Virus record (IMG/VR): IMGVR_UViG_3300024346_000031
Coordinates: 21,551 to 85,550 of that record
Length of the DNA stretch: 64,000 nt
Reading direction: 5' to 3' (one strand)
Origin: a virus
This document shows positions 43,985 to 52,540 of the stretch, one piece after another; the stretch's first letter is position 1; the number at the start of each line of letters is the position of its first letter. The notes beneath the pieces are model-generated. The model did not search any database. It was given only the letters and a program-made list of their open reading frames with translations, and was not told the DNA's origin. Position numbers and translations under genes: made by a program.

Positions 43985-43999
43985 TTATTGTATAATATT
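43985..43999 (+). promoter_or_regulatory. TATAAT promoter, predicted leaderless
   Basis: TTATTGTATAATATT with TATAAT at 43991-43996, ending 5 nt before the ATG at 44002. A transcript started at the usual distance would begin at or next to the start codon. Confidence 0.55.
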
Positions 44000-44001
44000 T
44001 T

Positions 44002-44913
44002 ATGAAAGTATATTCAAAAGACACGTTCGCAGAGTCATACAGACAACTATTAGCCGATTTAATGGGACCTAATGGTAAAAAAAGTGATCCTAGATCAACA
44101 TCAACTAAAGAAATAATAGATGTATGTTTAGAAATAAAGAATCCAATAGATTGTCTTTATTCTAACAAAATAAGGTCTTCCCAGAAGAAATATATTGCAG
44201 CAGAATTAATATGGTATTTTCTAGGAAGAAATGATGTAGATTTTATAAGCAAATACGCTAAATTTTGGAAAACTATACAAAATAAGGATGGCACTGTAAA
44301 TTCTGCTTACGGAAACCTAATATTTAAAGAAGAAAATAACCATATGTATACCGAGTATACATGGGCCCTTAAATCTTTACAAGAAGATATGAATTCTAGG
44401 CAAGCCGTTATGCACTTTAACAAACCTAGTCATCAATGGGATGGAAATAAAGATTTTGTATGTACTATGTATGCTAGTTTCCTAATAAGAAACAATAAAC
44501 TTAGAATGTCTGTTAAAATGAGAAGTAATGACGTAATGTTAGGAATGCCAACTGACATTGCATTTTTTACTACTTTACAACAACAAATGTTAAACCATTT
44601 ACGAAAAACATCGTATCCAGATCTTGAAATAGGAACATATTCTCATGTAGTAGATTCTATGCACATATATAAGCGAGATTTTGAAAAAGCGCTAGACATG
44701 TTGCATTATTCTTTTGAAAACGTACAAATGCCAGTATTGGATAATGATTTAATAGATACAAATGGTTTACCAACCGATGTTCTTAAAAAACTAGAGCTTT
44801 TACATGAATTTAATGATTTAGAAGATCATTATACTCCAAATGAATTAGATGGAAAAATAATCGATTGGATATATGTAAACTTGACTGGAATAAAAACAGC
44901 TAAACTATATTAA
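44002..44913 (+). CDS. 42: Thymidylate synthase superfamily enzyme, probable dCMP hydroxymethylase (gp42-like)
   Basis: 303 residues. The fold and catalytic Cys (C154 in DFVCTMYASFLIRNNKL) are those of thymidylate synthase. The dUMP-contact Asn of thymidylate synthase (E. coli N177) is Asp here (D185 in RSNDVMLGMPTDIA), as in T4 dCMP hydroxymethylase, where D179 selects cytosine. Nearby residues also follow gp42: RSND rather than RSCD, DFVCT like gp42 DFMCT, NSRQAVMHFNKPSHQWD like gp42 DSRRGIMIYTRPSMQFD. It probably makes a 5-substituted dCMP from methylene-tetrahydrofolate. Length is nearer bacterial ThyA, so thymidylate synthase remains possible. The dCMP deaminase is two genes downstream. 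Confidence 0.8.
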   Translation: MKVYSKDTFAESYRQLLADLMGPNGKKSDPRSTSTKEIIDVCLEIKNPIDCLYSNKIRSSQKKYIAAELIWYFLGRNDVDFISKYAKFWKTIQNKDGTVNSAYGNLIFKEENNHMYTEYTWALKSLQEDMNSRQAVMHFNKPSHQWDGNKDFVCTMYASFLIRNNKLRMSVKMRSNDVMLGMPTDIAFFTTLQQQMLNHLRKTSYPDLEIGTYSHVVDSMHIYKRDFEKALDMLHYSFENVQMPVLDNDLIDTNGLPTDVLKKLELLHEFNDLEDHYTPNELDGKIIDWIYVNLTGIKTAKLY

Positions 44914-45117
44914 ATGAAAAACAGAATTATTAGTATCTCAAAAAATATATTAGGTATGTTAGTTTTATGGTTCATCACGTCTCTAATAGGATATGGTACA
45001 TATTACGTAACATTTGATGAAAAAATACTTAGTTATGGTAATTTCTTAGGAATATATGCTATTCTTTTACAGATAGTTATTATAATTATGGTAAGCATGA
45101 AGAACGATGACAAATAA
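44914..45117 (+). CDS. Small two-span membrane protein
   Basis: 67 residues with two hydrophobic spans, NILGMLVLWFITSLIGYGTYY and FLGIYAILLQIVIIIMV, and charged ends. No recognised family. It starts directly after the previous stop and overlaps the deaminase gene by 11 nt, so it belongs to this operon. Many phages carry such small inner-membrane proteins; function unknown. Confidence 0.6.
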   Translation: MKNRIISISKNILGMLVLWFITSLIGYGTYYVTFDEKILSYGNFLGIYAILLQIVIIIMVSMKNDDK

Positions 45118-45529
45118 AGAAAAACAATACCATATAACATACTTGAAAATGGCGTTGGTTTGGTCAACTCTATCTAAAAGTAAGCGTAAAAAAGTTGGCG
45201 CTTTGGTTGTTAAAGGAAATACTATCATATCCGATGGATTCAATGGAACTCCTACGGGTTTTCCAAATGATTGTGAAGATATTGATGGAAATACTCATTG
45301 GTATGTTTTACATGCAGAAGCAAATGCCATTTTAAAAACAGCAAGGTCTACTCAGGACATAAGCGGATCTACTTTATACGTAACCCTATCTCCATGTAGA
45401 GATTGTTCTAAGTTAATAATACAATCAGGTATTAAAAGAGTGATATACATAGAAGATTATAGGGATTTAGATGGAATTAAAATACTTAAATCATCAGGTG
45501 TTGATGTACTAAAAATAAGCGATTTATAG
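45107..45529 (+). CDS. cd: Deoxycytidylate (dCMP) deaminase
   Basis: 140 residues. The zinc site is clear: HAEANAIL (about residues 67-74) and SPCRDCSKLII (about 93-103), with FNGTPTGFPNDCED in the substrate loop, as in T4 Cd. It turns dCMP to dUMP for thymidylate synthesis. In a phage that may also hydroxymethylate dCMP, this enzyme competes for the same pool. It overlaps the membrane-protein gene by 11 nt. Confidence 0.93.
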   Translation: MTNKEKQYHITYLKMALVWSTLSKSKRKKVGALVVKGNTIISDGFNGTPTGFPNDCEDIDGNTHWYVLHAEANAILKTARSTQDISGSTLYVTLSPCRDCSKLIIQSGIKRVIYIEDYRDLDGIKILKSSGVDVLKISDL

Positions 45530-45531
45530 AA

Positions 45532-45933
45532 ATGGAAAACACAAGAACGTTAGATGTAGTATTTATAAGAGAGTTTAAGTTTTTTATAAAAAAGTACAAT
45601 AAAAAACAAAAAGAAGATTATCTTTTAAATGTAAATAAAATCATAAAAGATAAATTTAATACTAAGTTCTTAGTTCCAAATCCCGTTCAATCTTTTTTAC
45701 TAAACTATGAAATAAAAAAGTTATTAGATAAAGCTATTAATATCAAGAACCAAAAATATAATAGGATAGTGTTCTTAAATTCTACTATAACATTTGGAGG
45801 AATTCAAAATACTATTGAATTTTTAGATAAAGAATACTTGAATGTTAAATTTAATTACATAATGATAGATCCTAAAAAAGATTTTGATGAAAGCTTGTTT
45901 GATAAATCTAAATTAACATTTTTAAGTTACTGA
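45532..45933 (+). CDS. Uncharacterised protein
   Basis: 133 residues, basic and alpha/beta, no recognised family. A segment RIVFLNSTITFGGIQNTIEFLDKEYLNVKFNYIMID suggests a Rossmann-like or nucleotide-handling fold but lacks a diagnostic motif. It starts 2 nt after the deaminase stop. It meets the convergent structural gene tail-to-tail with a 7-nt overlap. Confidence 0.55.
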   Translation: MENTRTLDVVFIREFKFFIKKYNKKQKEDYLLNVNKIIKDKFNTKFLVPNPVQSFLLNYEIKKLLDKAINIKNQKYNRIVFLNSTITFGGIQNTIEFLDKEYLNVKFNYIMIDPKKDFDESLFDKSKLTFLSY

Positions 45934-46877
45934 CCGCATCCAGGACCTTCACTATAACAATCAGGACCTTCTCCGTATTTTGCTATTATTTCTCCTAAAT
46001 CTTCCATTTTATTCTTTGGATTAGGGTTGTTTCTTCTTCTTGGCGGATTTTCTGGACCTTCTTCTACATCTGGAATAACTTCTATTTCTTCTTCTGTATC
46101 TGGTTCAGCTGTTTCTAAGTCTCCAATTACGTCAATTGCTAATATAGCTTCTGCCTGTTCTCTGGATATTCCCATATAATCCATTAAGTCTTGAACTGCT
46201 CCTTCTAATGACATATCATTTTTAGGATTAGGATTAATTCTTCTTCTCGGTGGATTTTCTGGACCTTCTCCGGGAATAACTTCTGGTTCTTCTGTTTCTA
46301 TTTCAGGCTCTTCTGTTTCTGGATATGCCATATCAAAGTAATTCTCTGATATTGAATTAAACTCCTTAAAGCTATTACATTTACCTTCAGACATTGCTTC
46401 TTTTCTAGCTTTTTGTAATTTTTCTAAAGCTGCGTTTTCTTCTTTAATTACTTTCTCAACATTACTATTAATGTCTACTGATTTTTTAATAGATCCTTCT
46501 AAATCTTTAGATTCCGATATAAACTCATTAAAACTAGGTAAAGTTGATTCATTAGTGTCATCCCATTCTCCTACTTCAACTGTTGCTACGCCAGTTATAT
46601 ATGGATCAGGATATGTAACCGGTTTCTCTCCTTCTTGTTTATATACAAGGTCATGACTCATAGCTTTATATGTAGAGTTATAATGAGGATTCTTAAAAAG
46701 AGGATCCCTTTTTACAACTCTTCTGTAATCTTTAAGTTTATCCGATTCAGATGTTTTTTTACCATTAGCATTTTTATCATATATTAATGAATCGTTTCCA
46801 CCAAATCCTGGTTTTTTAAGATCCATATATTGATCAAAATTATAAACATCTCTTCTATGTACGTCAAATATATCCAT
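45927..46877 (-). CDS. Late virion-associated protein with duplicated acidic-proline repeat
   Basis: 316 residues. The C-terminal half has two copies of a unit: EVIPGEGPENPPRRR-INPNPKN (about residues 206-228) and EVIP-DVEEGPENPPRRR-NNPNPKN (about 270-293), each after a run of E/P and each before a short helical segment. Inside the protein are two sites like the prohead protease consensus, FNEFISES (about 121) and EFNSISEN (about 176), which may be cut during head maturation. It follows the tail-tube gene, 18 nt downstream, without its own promoter. The Cys-containing C-terminus (GPDCYSEGPGCGQ) is unusual. A prohead core or head-tail role is possible but unproven. Confidence 0.6.
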   Translation of the reverse strand: MDIFDVHRRDVYNFDQYMDLKKPGFGGNDSLIYDKNANGKKTSESDKLKDYRRVVKRDPLFKNPHYNSTYKAMSHDLVYKQEGEKPVTYPDPYITGVATVEVGEWDDTNESTLPSFNEFISESKDLEGSIKKSVDINSNVEKVIKEENAALEKLQKARKEAMSEGKCNSFKEFNSISENYFDMAYPETEEPEIETEEPEVIPGEGPENPPRRRINPNPKNDMSLEGAVQDLMDYMGISREQAEAILAIDVIGDLETAEPDTEEEIEVIPDVEEGPENPPRRRNNPNPKNKMEDLGEIIAKYGEGPDCYSEGPGCGQ

Positions 46878-46895
46878 TTTTAATAATAAGTTTTT

Positions 46896-47468
46896 CTATA
46901 CTGTAATTGCTCCTATTCTAGATTCTCTAAAAGAATCGCATTGGAAATTAGCACTTAATTTATACAAGCCGTCTGATTTGTATTCTAAATCCATTACAGT
47001 AAGTGGATTGTACAAAAACGCTGGGCTAAAATTAAATTCTCTAAATATTTCTTGAGCTTTATTAAAGATAACCACTTTAATAGATCCAATATAATCTTTT
47101 TTAAGTCCTTGTCTTCCATTAAGAGGATCAAATGTTAAATCTCCCCATGCTCTCATCATGTTATATACATACGCATCATTCTCATCGTTCAAATTGACTT
47201 CAAAATCAATTTTAAGTTGTGCATCCGTTGCTTTAGGTTGACCTGCTGCAAACGTACGTTTAGCGAATTTATAGAACTGCTCTACGGTACCAACACCTGT
47301 TAGTTCAGGAAGTCCTGTTATTTTAGTAACATGTTCAACTAGTAATCCATCATTAGTTCCTTGTATAGAACTTGGTAAGTTAATGATTACTTCGAACTGA
47401 TTTAAAAATATAGGTTCGTAATAATTAGTAGCTGCTGTGGAATTATCAAAATGTGGTAAGCCTGCCAT
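46896..47468 (-). CDS. 19: Tail tube protein, gp19-like
   Basis: 190 residues (T4 gp19 163). The pattern NQFEVIINLPSSI, VEHVTKITGLPEL, ATDAQLKIDFEVNLND and YVYNMMRAWGDLTFDPLNGRQGLKKDYIGSIKVVIFNK is typical of gp19-type tubes. It forms stacked hexamer rings inside the sheath and is the DNA channel. A late motif ends 22 nt before the start. The sheath gene is separate (30409-33345). Confidence 0.92.
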   Translation of the reverse strand: MAGLPHFDNSTAATNYYEPIFLNQFEVIINLPSSIQGTNDGLLVEHVTKITGLPELTGVGTVEQFYKFAKRTFAAGQPKATDAQLKIDFEVNLNDENDAYVYNMMRAWGDLTFDPLNGRQGLKKDYIGSIKVVIFNKAQEIFREFNFSPAFLYNPLTVMDLEYKSDGLYKLSANFQCDSFRESRIGAITV

Positions 47469-47490
47469 AATTGTGTAAATTATTTTATTT

Positions 47491-47498
47491 TATTTATC
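47491..47498 (-). promoter_or_regulatory. T4-type late promoter motif for tail tube
   Basis: The minus strand reads GATAAATA followed by AAATAAAA, ending 22 nt before the ATG at 47468. Confidence 0.7.
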
Positions 47499-47503
47499 TT
47501 TTT

Positions 47504-48322
47504 TTACTCAAGGTTTTTTTTCATTTCAATAGTGTCCTTGTCAATTTTACCATTGGATGTTAGTTTATCTAATTGCGAAGTTAACAGCTCTTGAGAAGCG
47601 TCTTCGTCACCTGACCATATTTTTTGAGTTTCAACAGCATCACCTGTGAATTTTAATATTAAAGACGGTAGAACCAATTCAACAAGTGAATTTTCTACTT
47701 TTTTATCTACTCTATCATATTCCTTGATATTAGATATATTAATAGGAGTAGAACTGTCTATCTTAATATTTGCACCATTACCTGAAACGTTTAATCTAAC
47801 GTTATTCCAGTTATTTACAGTTTGATTTTCTAAAGTATCTACCATGTGAGTAGAAGCTTTTAGTACTATTTTAGGACTTCCTGAATCTAAAGAAGATGCA
47901 ACTCCTCTAAAAACAAGCCTATTAGTCGTTATATTGACTTTAAATGAAGTTTTTTCAAAATACTTTTCAGTAGATTCTTTTATGATAGTATCAGTTATAT
48001 TTTGATCTATACCAGATGACATAGAAGATATTTCCAAATCATAATCCTTAACTAATTGTTTTTTAATAAATTCAGTTAATAGATCTAGCTTTTGTTTTAA
48101 TAAAACAGCTTCACTTAATATGTAGTATGTTGAAGTAGCAGTTGCTTTTTTAAAATTCAGATCTGGAAATACGTCAATTTCATGTATTTTAGTATCGACT
48201 GTGTATTGTTCAAATTTTGTTATACCGTCTACTATATTCCAAGATATATCATGGCTTAGTATAACCTGAAAGATCACGCCTCCGTCTTTAGCACTTACAT
48301 TTTCATACTCGTAAACTTTCAT
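47504..48322 (-). CDS. Uncharacterised late virion protein near the tail tube
   Basis: 272 residues, no recognised family. Mixed beta/alpha, with a coiled segment (SEAVLLKQKLDLLTEFIKKQLVK) near residue 90 and an S/T-rich middle. No enzyme motif, signal peptide or membrane segment. It lies between the tail tube gene and the two small late genes, 11 nt after the 48334-48591 gene. A neck, tail or completion-protein role is inferred from the neighbourhood only. Confidence 0.6.
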   Translation of the reverse strand: MKVYEYENVSAKDGGVIFQVILSHDISWNIVDGITKFEQYTVDTKIHEIDVFPDLNFKKATATSTYYILSEAVLLKQKLDLLTEFIKKQLVKDYDLEISSMSSGIDQNITDTIIKESTEKYFEKTSFKVNITTNRLVFRGVASSLDSGSPKIVLKASTHMVDTLENQTVNNWNNVRLNVSGNGANIKIDSSTPINISNIKEYDRVDKKVENSLVELVLPSLILKFTGDAVETQKIWSGDEDASQELLTSQLDKLTSNGKIDKDTIEMKKNLE

Positions 48323-48333
48323 TAATGGTTAAA

Positions 48334-48591
48334 TTATTTAGCTAAACTATCTCGTGTTTTAGTATAGTTTTTCCAAAGCTCATTATAGATATCACATGAT
48401 GCTCCTAAGAAATTTATAATACCTACGTATTTTCTTTTATTCTTACCATCCATCTTAGCTATTTTCTTTCCTAGTTTTTTCGCATCATTAGTGGTTAGTT
48501 CCTCATCTGGATCTTTACCTACTAGTTTTTTAAGTGCGCCTTTCTTCTCAAGAATTGCAAAGTCTTTAAAACTTAAAGCTCTTTTATTCAT
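48334..48591 (-). CDS. Small basic candidate packaged protein with targeting-like N-terminus
   Basis: 85 residues. The N-terminus RALSFKDFAILEKKG follows the F-x-x-F, hydrophobic, E pattern seen in other candidates here, with a predicted cut after AILE. The remainder is lysine-rich (LGKKIAKMDGKNKRKYVG), like small internal DNA-associated proteins of T4 heads. It lies 10 nt from the next small basic gene and shares its late promoter. The role is inferred. Confidence 0.55.
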   Translation of the reverse strand: MNKRALSFKDFAILEKKGALKKLVGKDPDEELTTNDAKKLGKKIAKMDGKNKRKYVGIINFLGASCDIYNELWKNYTKTRDSLAK

Positions 48592-48601
48592 GGTAAATGT
48601 A

Positions 48602-48835
48602 TTATTTTTTCTTTCCGTTCCCTACTACTTTCTTACTTTTAGCTTTAGCTAAAAACGCTTTAGTATATCTCTGAATAGAGTCTGTTCCTTTTCCTTCAAG
48701 TTTAGCTAAATCTTGACCTACTTTAATTCCACCTTCATCTTTTTGAGCAGTGTTACCTTTAGTGGCGTATTTAGCAGAAGCAGCGTTAGCTGCAGCCATG
48801 AATTGAGCGTGGTTCATTACAACATTCTTCTTCAT
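48602..48835 (-). CDS. Small basic late protein
   Basis: 77 residues, lysine- and alanine-rich (FMAAANAASAKYATKG, then FLAKAKSKKVVGNGKKK). An N-terminal HAQFMAAA segment is only weakly like the targeting motif and lacks the Glu. It is the first gene after a late motif ending 22 nt upstream. A DNA-binding internal or head-core protein is plausible. Confidence 0.55.
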   Translation of the reverse strand: MKKNVVMNHAQFMAAANAASAKYATKGNTAQKDEGGIKVGQDLAKLEGKGTDSIQRYTKAFLAKAKSKKVVGNGKKK

Positions 48836-48857
48836 CTTAGTGTATATTATTTTTAGT

Positions 48858-48865
48858 TATTTATC
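48858..48865 (-). promoter_or_regulatory. T4-type late promoter motif
   Basis: The minus strand reads GATAAATA followed by ACTAAAAAT, ending 22 nt before the ATG at 48835. The region is divergent, with the topoisomerase promoter on the other strand. Confidence 0.68.
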
Positions 48866-48916
48866 TATAAAACAACTGGTCTTTTTATAGACGGATTGGA
48901 TTATATACGTTATTTA

Positions 48917-48929
48917 TTTAGTATTATAT
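48917..48929 (+). promoter_or_regulatory. TTTAG-TAT(A/T)AT promoter before topoisomerase genes
   Basis: TTTAGTATTATAT, 46 nt before the ATG at 48976, with a second TATAAT at 48933-48938. Either could be used. Confidence 0.45.
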
Positions 48930-48975
48930 ACCTATAATATAAAAACCAATCGTATTTTATTAGTAAAAAAAAAAT

Positions 48976-50847
48976 ATGAAGAAAAAAGAATTAGCTACTA
49001 AGTATCAGAAATTAACTGATATAGAGCATGTATTACATAGGCCTTATATGTATGTAGGGTCTACTAAGGCTCATACAGGAGATCAACATTTGTTCGATGG
49101 AGTAAATGTTGAACTTAAAGAAGTTGTATATAATCCAGGCTTTATTAAATTATTTGATGAAATATTATCTAATTCAATAGATGAACATAGAAGAAATAAT
49201 ACAATAAATGAAATAAAAGTAACCTTCGACTTAGATAATAGTAGCATTTCTGTTTGGGATAATGGTGGAATACCGGTAAAAAAACACCCTGAGCATAAAG
49301 AATGGATACCAGAAATGATATTTTCAAATCTTAAAGCCGGTAGTAATTTTGACGATACCCAAGATAGAAATGTAGCAGGTACAAATGGCGTAGGTTCTAC
49401 GTTAACTAATATATTCAGTACTAAATTTGTCATAACTACATGTGATGGCACTGATAAGTTTCAACAAGTATTTAAAAATAATATGAATACTAGAAGCAAA
49501 CCTAAGATAACTAAAGCGTCTAGGGGTTTTACTGAAATTACGTATTATCCAGAGCTTTCTAGATTTAACATGGGTTCTATAGATGAAAATACTCATCAAA
49601 TACTGTATAAGAGGTGTTTAGACGCTGCTGCGTGCAATCAAAAACTAAAAATAAAAGTAACTACTTTAAAAGATGGAAGTAAATTCACGAATGATCTAAG
49701 GTTTAAAAAATTCGAAGACTACATTCAGTTATATGTTAAAGATGCAGAGTATTTTTATGAAGAATCTGAAAACTGGAAGATAGGCTTTGCAAAATCTAAA
49801 GATGGCTTTAATAATGTGAGTTTTGTTAACTCAGTTCACACAAAAGACGGTGGAAATCACGTAGATTATATATCAGATCAATTAATATCTTATTTACGTG
49901 AAATGATTCACAAAAAATATAAAGTTGCAGTTAAACCTAATGATATTAGGAACCATTTATATGTATTTATAGATAGTACTATCATTAATCCAGCTTTTTC
50001 ATCACAAACCAAAGAAAAACTAATAACTGAAAAGAAATACTTTAAAACTTCACATGAAGTAAGTGAAAAAATAGCAAAACAGGTTTTTAAATCAGAAATA
50101 ATACAATCCGTTTTAGATTGGGTAGAAAGAAAAAAATTAGCAGAAGAAAGGGCTGAGCTTAGAAAACTAAATAAAAACCTAAGTAGCTCTAAGGTTTTAA
50201 AACTAATAGATGCTAAGAAAAAAGGCAATAGAAACAGTTGTATATTAGGTATATATGAAGGATTATCTGCACTCAGCGCCGTTAGGAAATTTAGAGACTC
50301 TCAAACAATAGGAGCTTTTCCACTTAAAGGAAAATTTTTAAATGTTAGTGAATTGCCTAACTCAAAAGTAATTCAAAACGATGAGGTTAAAGATTTAATG
50401 GCTGCATTGGGTTTAAAACTAGGAGAGGAGCCCACTGCTCTTAGATATGGTAAAATATACATATATACCGATGCAGATCCTGATGGAGATTCTATAGCTT
50501 CTCTTTTGATAAATTTCTTTAATAAATATTGGCCAGAATTGTTTGAAAAAGGAGTTATTCATAAAGTAATGACACCTATTGTAGTTGCAAAAAGAGCAAA
50601 TAAGGTTTTAGAATTCTACTCAGATGAAGAGTATAAAAAATGGTCAACTAAAGAAAAATCGTTAGGTAAATGGAATATAGAATACAAAAAAGGTTTAGCA
50701 TCACTAGAAGATACTGAATATGAAGAGATAATAAAGAATCCAAGGGTTATTAAAATAATAAACGATAAAAACTACAAAGAAAGTCTAGATACTTGGTTTG
50801 GAAAAGATTCAAGTCCTAGAAAAGTTAAAATTTTAAATATAAATTAA
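48976..50847 (+). CDS. 39: Type II DNA topoisomerase large subunit (GyrB/ParE-like, T4 gp39/60 type)
   Basis: 623 residues. GHKL ATPase motifs: FDEILSNSIDEH (about residue 60), the VWDNGGIPV loop (about 94) and AGTNGVGSTLTN (about 135). The TOPRIM part has the catalytic Glu in GIYEGLSALSAVRKFRD, where most homologues read EGDSA (the D is L here), and the DADPDGD metal motif (about 495). The single chain covers what T4 splits into gp39 and gp60. It relaxes and manages supercoils with the gp52 subunit encoded just downstream. Confidence 0.92.
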   Translation: MKKKELATKYQKLTDIEHVLHRPYMYVGSTKAHTGDQHLFDGVNVELKEVVYNPGFIKLFDEILSNSIDEHRRNNTINEIKVTFDLDNSSISVWDNGGIPVKKHPEHKEWIPEMIFSNLKAGSNFDDTQDRNVAGTNGVGSTLTNIFSTKFVITTCDGTDKFQQVFKNNMNTRSKPKITKASRGFTEITYYPELSRFNMGSIDENTHQILYKRCLDAAACNQKLKIKVTTLKDGSKFTNDLRFKKFEDYIQLYVKDAEYFYEESENWKIGFAKSKDGFNNVSFVNSVHTKDGGNHVDYISDQLISYLREMIHKKYKVAVKPNDIRNHLYVFIDSTIINPAFSSQTKEKLITEKKYFKTSHEVSEKIAKQVFKSEIIQSVLDWVERKKLAEERAELRKLNKNLSSSKVLKLIDAKKKGNRNSCILGIYEGLSALSAVRKFRDSQTIGAFPLKGKFLNVSELPNSKVIQNDEVKDLMAALGLKLGEEPTALRYGKIYIYTDADPDGDSIASLLINFFNKYWPELFEKGVIHKVMTPIVVAKRANKVLEFYSDEEYKKWSTKEKSLGKWNIEYKKGLASLEDTEYEEIIKNPRVIKIINDKNYKESLDTWFGKDSSPRKVKILNIN

Positions 50848-50848
50848 T

Positions 50849-51016
50849 ATGAATAAACAAGAAAAAAAACAAGATTTTAAGGAAATAGTGGAATTATTAA
50901 TATGGTCCTATAAACAAGGGTATATGCACGCTGGAGCCGTTTTAAAAGACACTATTCCCGATGATAAAAAATTAGCAGAAATGTTTGAAAAAGCATTGGC
51001 GGAAAAAGAAAAATAA
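50849..51016 (+). CDS. Small uncharacterised protein between topoisomerase subunits
   Basis: 55 residues (MNKQEKKQDFKEIVELLIWSY...), acidic/helical, overlapping the next start by one base (TAATG). No recognised family. Tight spacing on both sides (1 nt, 1-nt overlap) supports it being a real, coupled gene. Confidence 0.55.
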   Translation: MNKQEKKQDFKEIVELLIWSYKQGYMHAGAVLKDTIPDDKKLAEMFEKALAEKEK

Positions 51017-52365
51017 TGGAAAAAACAGTAACTGAATACTTAGATCAAGATTACGGAAATTATGCAAAGTATGTAATTGAGCATAGGGCTATTCCATCTG
51101 TTATAGATGGATTTAAACCAACTCAACGTAAAGTCATACATATAGCTTCCAAAGTATGGAAGGGTTCTAATAATAAACCTTTAAAGATATTTCAATTAGG
51201 TGGAAAAGTTGCTTCTGATGCAAATTATCATCATGGAGATGCTTCTCTTTCATCTGCTATAGTTGGAATGGCACAGAGTTTTAAAAATTCAATGCCTCTA
51301 TTAGATGAAATAGGGCAGTTTGGATCACTGAGGTCACCTGAAGCAGGTGCTCCTAGGTATATTTCAACTAAACTAAATGAAAACTTTAAATTATTATATA
51401 AAGACTTTGAATTACTTGATTCTAGATACGAAGAAGGAATAGAAATAGAACCAAGTTTTTTTTTACCTATAATTCCAACAGTTTTATTGAATGGAGGATC
51501 CGGAATAGCAGTCGGTTTTGCTACAAATATATTAAATAGAAATCCAATAGATCTTATAGATTCATGCATAAAAGAATTGTCTAATAAAAAATATACTGAG
51601 CCTAAACCATGGTATAGGGGTTTTACAGGAAGCTGTGAAAGAGATGAAATTAATTCTTCTACTTGGATATTAAAAGGTACTTATGAGATTAAAAACACGT
51701 CTACTGTACATATATCTGAACTTCCTCCTTCGGTTACTTATGAAAAATACGACAAATATTTAATAAGTAAGGAAGAATCTAAAGAAATATCTACATATGA
51801 CGATAATTCAAAGTCTAATATAAACTATACTTTAAAGTTCAAAAGAGCAGATCTAGATAAATTAGTTAAAACTAAAAGGTTAAATAGATTCTTAAAAATA
51901 GAAGAGAGACAGTCTGAGAATTTAACAATGTTAGATGAAAATGGTAAACTTAAGATTTTCGATAATGTAAAAGATATTATTAAATATTTTATAAATTTTA
52001 GATTAAGTTATTATGACAAAAGAAAGGATTATTTAATAAAAACACTAAAAGAACAACTAACAGTTCTTTCAAATAAAGCAAGATTTATAAAAGACATTAT
52101 TGATGGTAAACTTATTGTAAACAATGCTCCTAAAAAATCCATTATAATTTATTTAGAAGCAAATAATTTTGATAAGACTGATGGTTTTTATAATTATCTA
52201 TTATCTATGCAAATATACACACTTACTAAAGAAAAGTATGAAGAACTTCTTTCTCAAGAAATAGAATTAGAAAAAGAGCTAGATATAGTTAAATCTACAC
52301 TACCTATTGATATGTATAAAAAAGATTTAGGTGACTTAAAAAAAGTAATAATAAAAAACCAATAG
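51016..52365 (+). CDS. 52: Type II DNA topoisomerase medium subunit (GyrA/ParC-like, T4 gp52)
   Basis: 449 residues (T4 gp52 442). The opening YLDQDYGNYAKYVIEHRAIPSVIDGFKPTQRKV is the family signature, and the active-site tyrosine is in GAPRYIST (about residue 115), which links covalently to cut DNA. The C-terminal part is a coiled coil gate, and the long GyrA C-terminal wrapping domain is absent, as in T4. It works with the subunit encoded upstream. Confidence 0.93.
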   Translation: MEKTVTEYLDQDYGNYAKYVIEHRAIPSVIDGFKPTQRKVIHIASKVWKGSNNKPLKIFQLGGKVASDANYHHGDASLSSAIVGMAQSFKNSMPLLDEIGQFGSLRSPEAGAPRYISTKLNENFKLLYKDFELLDSRYEEGIEIEPSFFLPIIPTVLLNGGSGIAVGFATNILNRNPIDLIDSCIKELSNKKYTEPKPWYRGFTGSCERDEINSSTWILKGTYEIKNTSTVHISELPPSVTYEKYDKYLISKEESKEISTYDDNSKSNINYTLKFKRADLDKLVKTKRLNRFLKIEERQSENLTMLDENGKLKIFDNVKDIIKYFINFRLSYYDKRKDYLIKTLKEQLTVLSNKARFIKDIIDGKLIVNNAPKKSIIIYLEANNFDKTDGFYNYLLSMQIYTLTKEKYEELLSQEIELEKELDIVKSTLPIDMYKKDLGDLKKVIIKNQ

Positions 52366-52369
52366 TAAC

Positions 52370-52516
52370 ATGAAAGAGTTTGGAAAAATGAAAATATCAG
52401 AAGCAATGCCATATTTAAAATCAGTAGCTAAAGTTTACAATTTAAAATTGAATAAGCTTAACGAATTCAAAATGGCAAAGACTATATTAGCCAATTTATA
52501 TTGTAATAACTTTTAA
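52370..52516 (+). CDS. Small uncharacterised protein after gene 52
   Basis: 48 residues (MKEFGKMKISEAMPYLKSV...), helical and basic; starts 4 nt after the gp52 stop. No recognised family. Included because of the tight spacing and clean reading frame; could still be a chance ORF. Confidence 0.4.
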   Translation: MKEFGKMKISEAMPYLKSVAKVYNLKLNKLNEFKMAKTILANLYCNNF

Positions 52517-52523
52517 TTAAAAT

Positions 52524-52537
52524 TTTAGTATAATAAT
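52524..52537 (+). promoter_or_regulatory. TTTAG-TATAAT promoter, predicted leaderless
   Basis: TTTAGTATAATAAT with TATAAT at 52529-52534, ending 6 nt before the ATG at 52541. Transcription at the usual distance would start on the A of ATG. Confidence 0.6.
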
Positions 52538-52540
52538 TGC

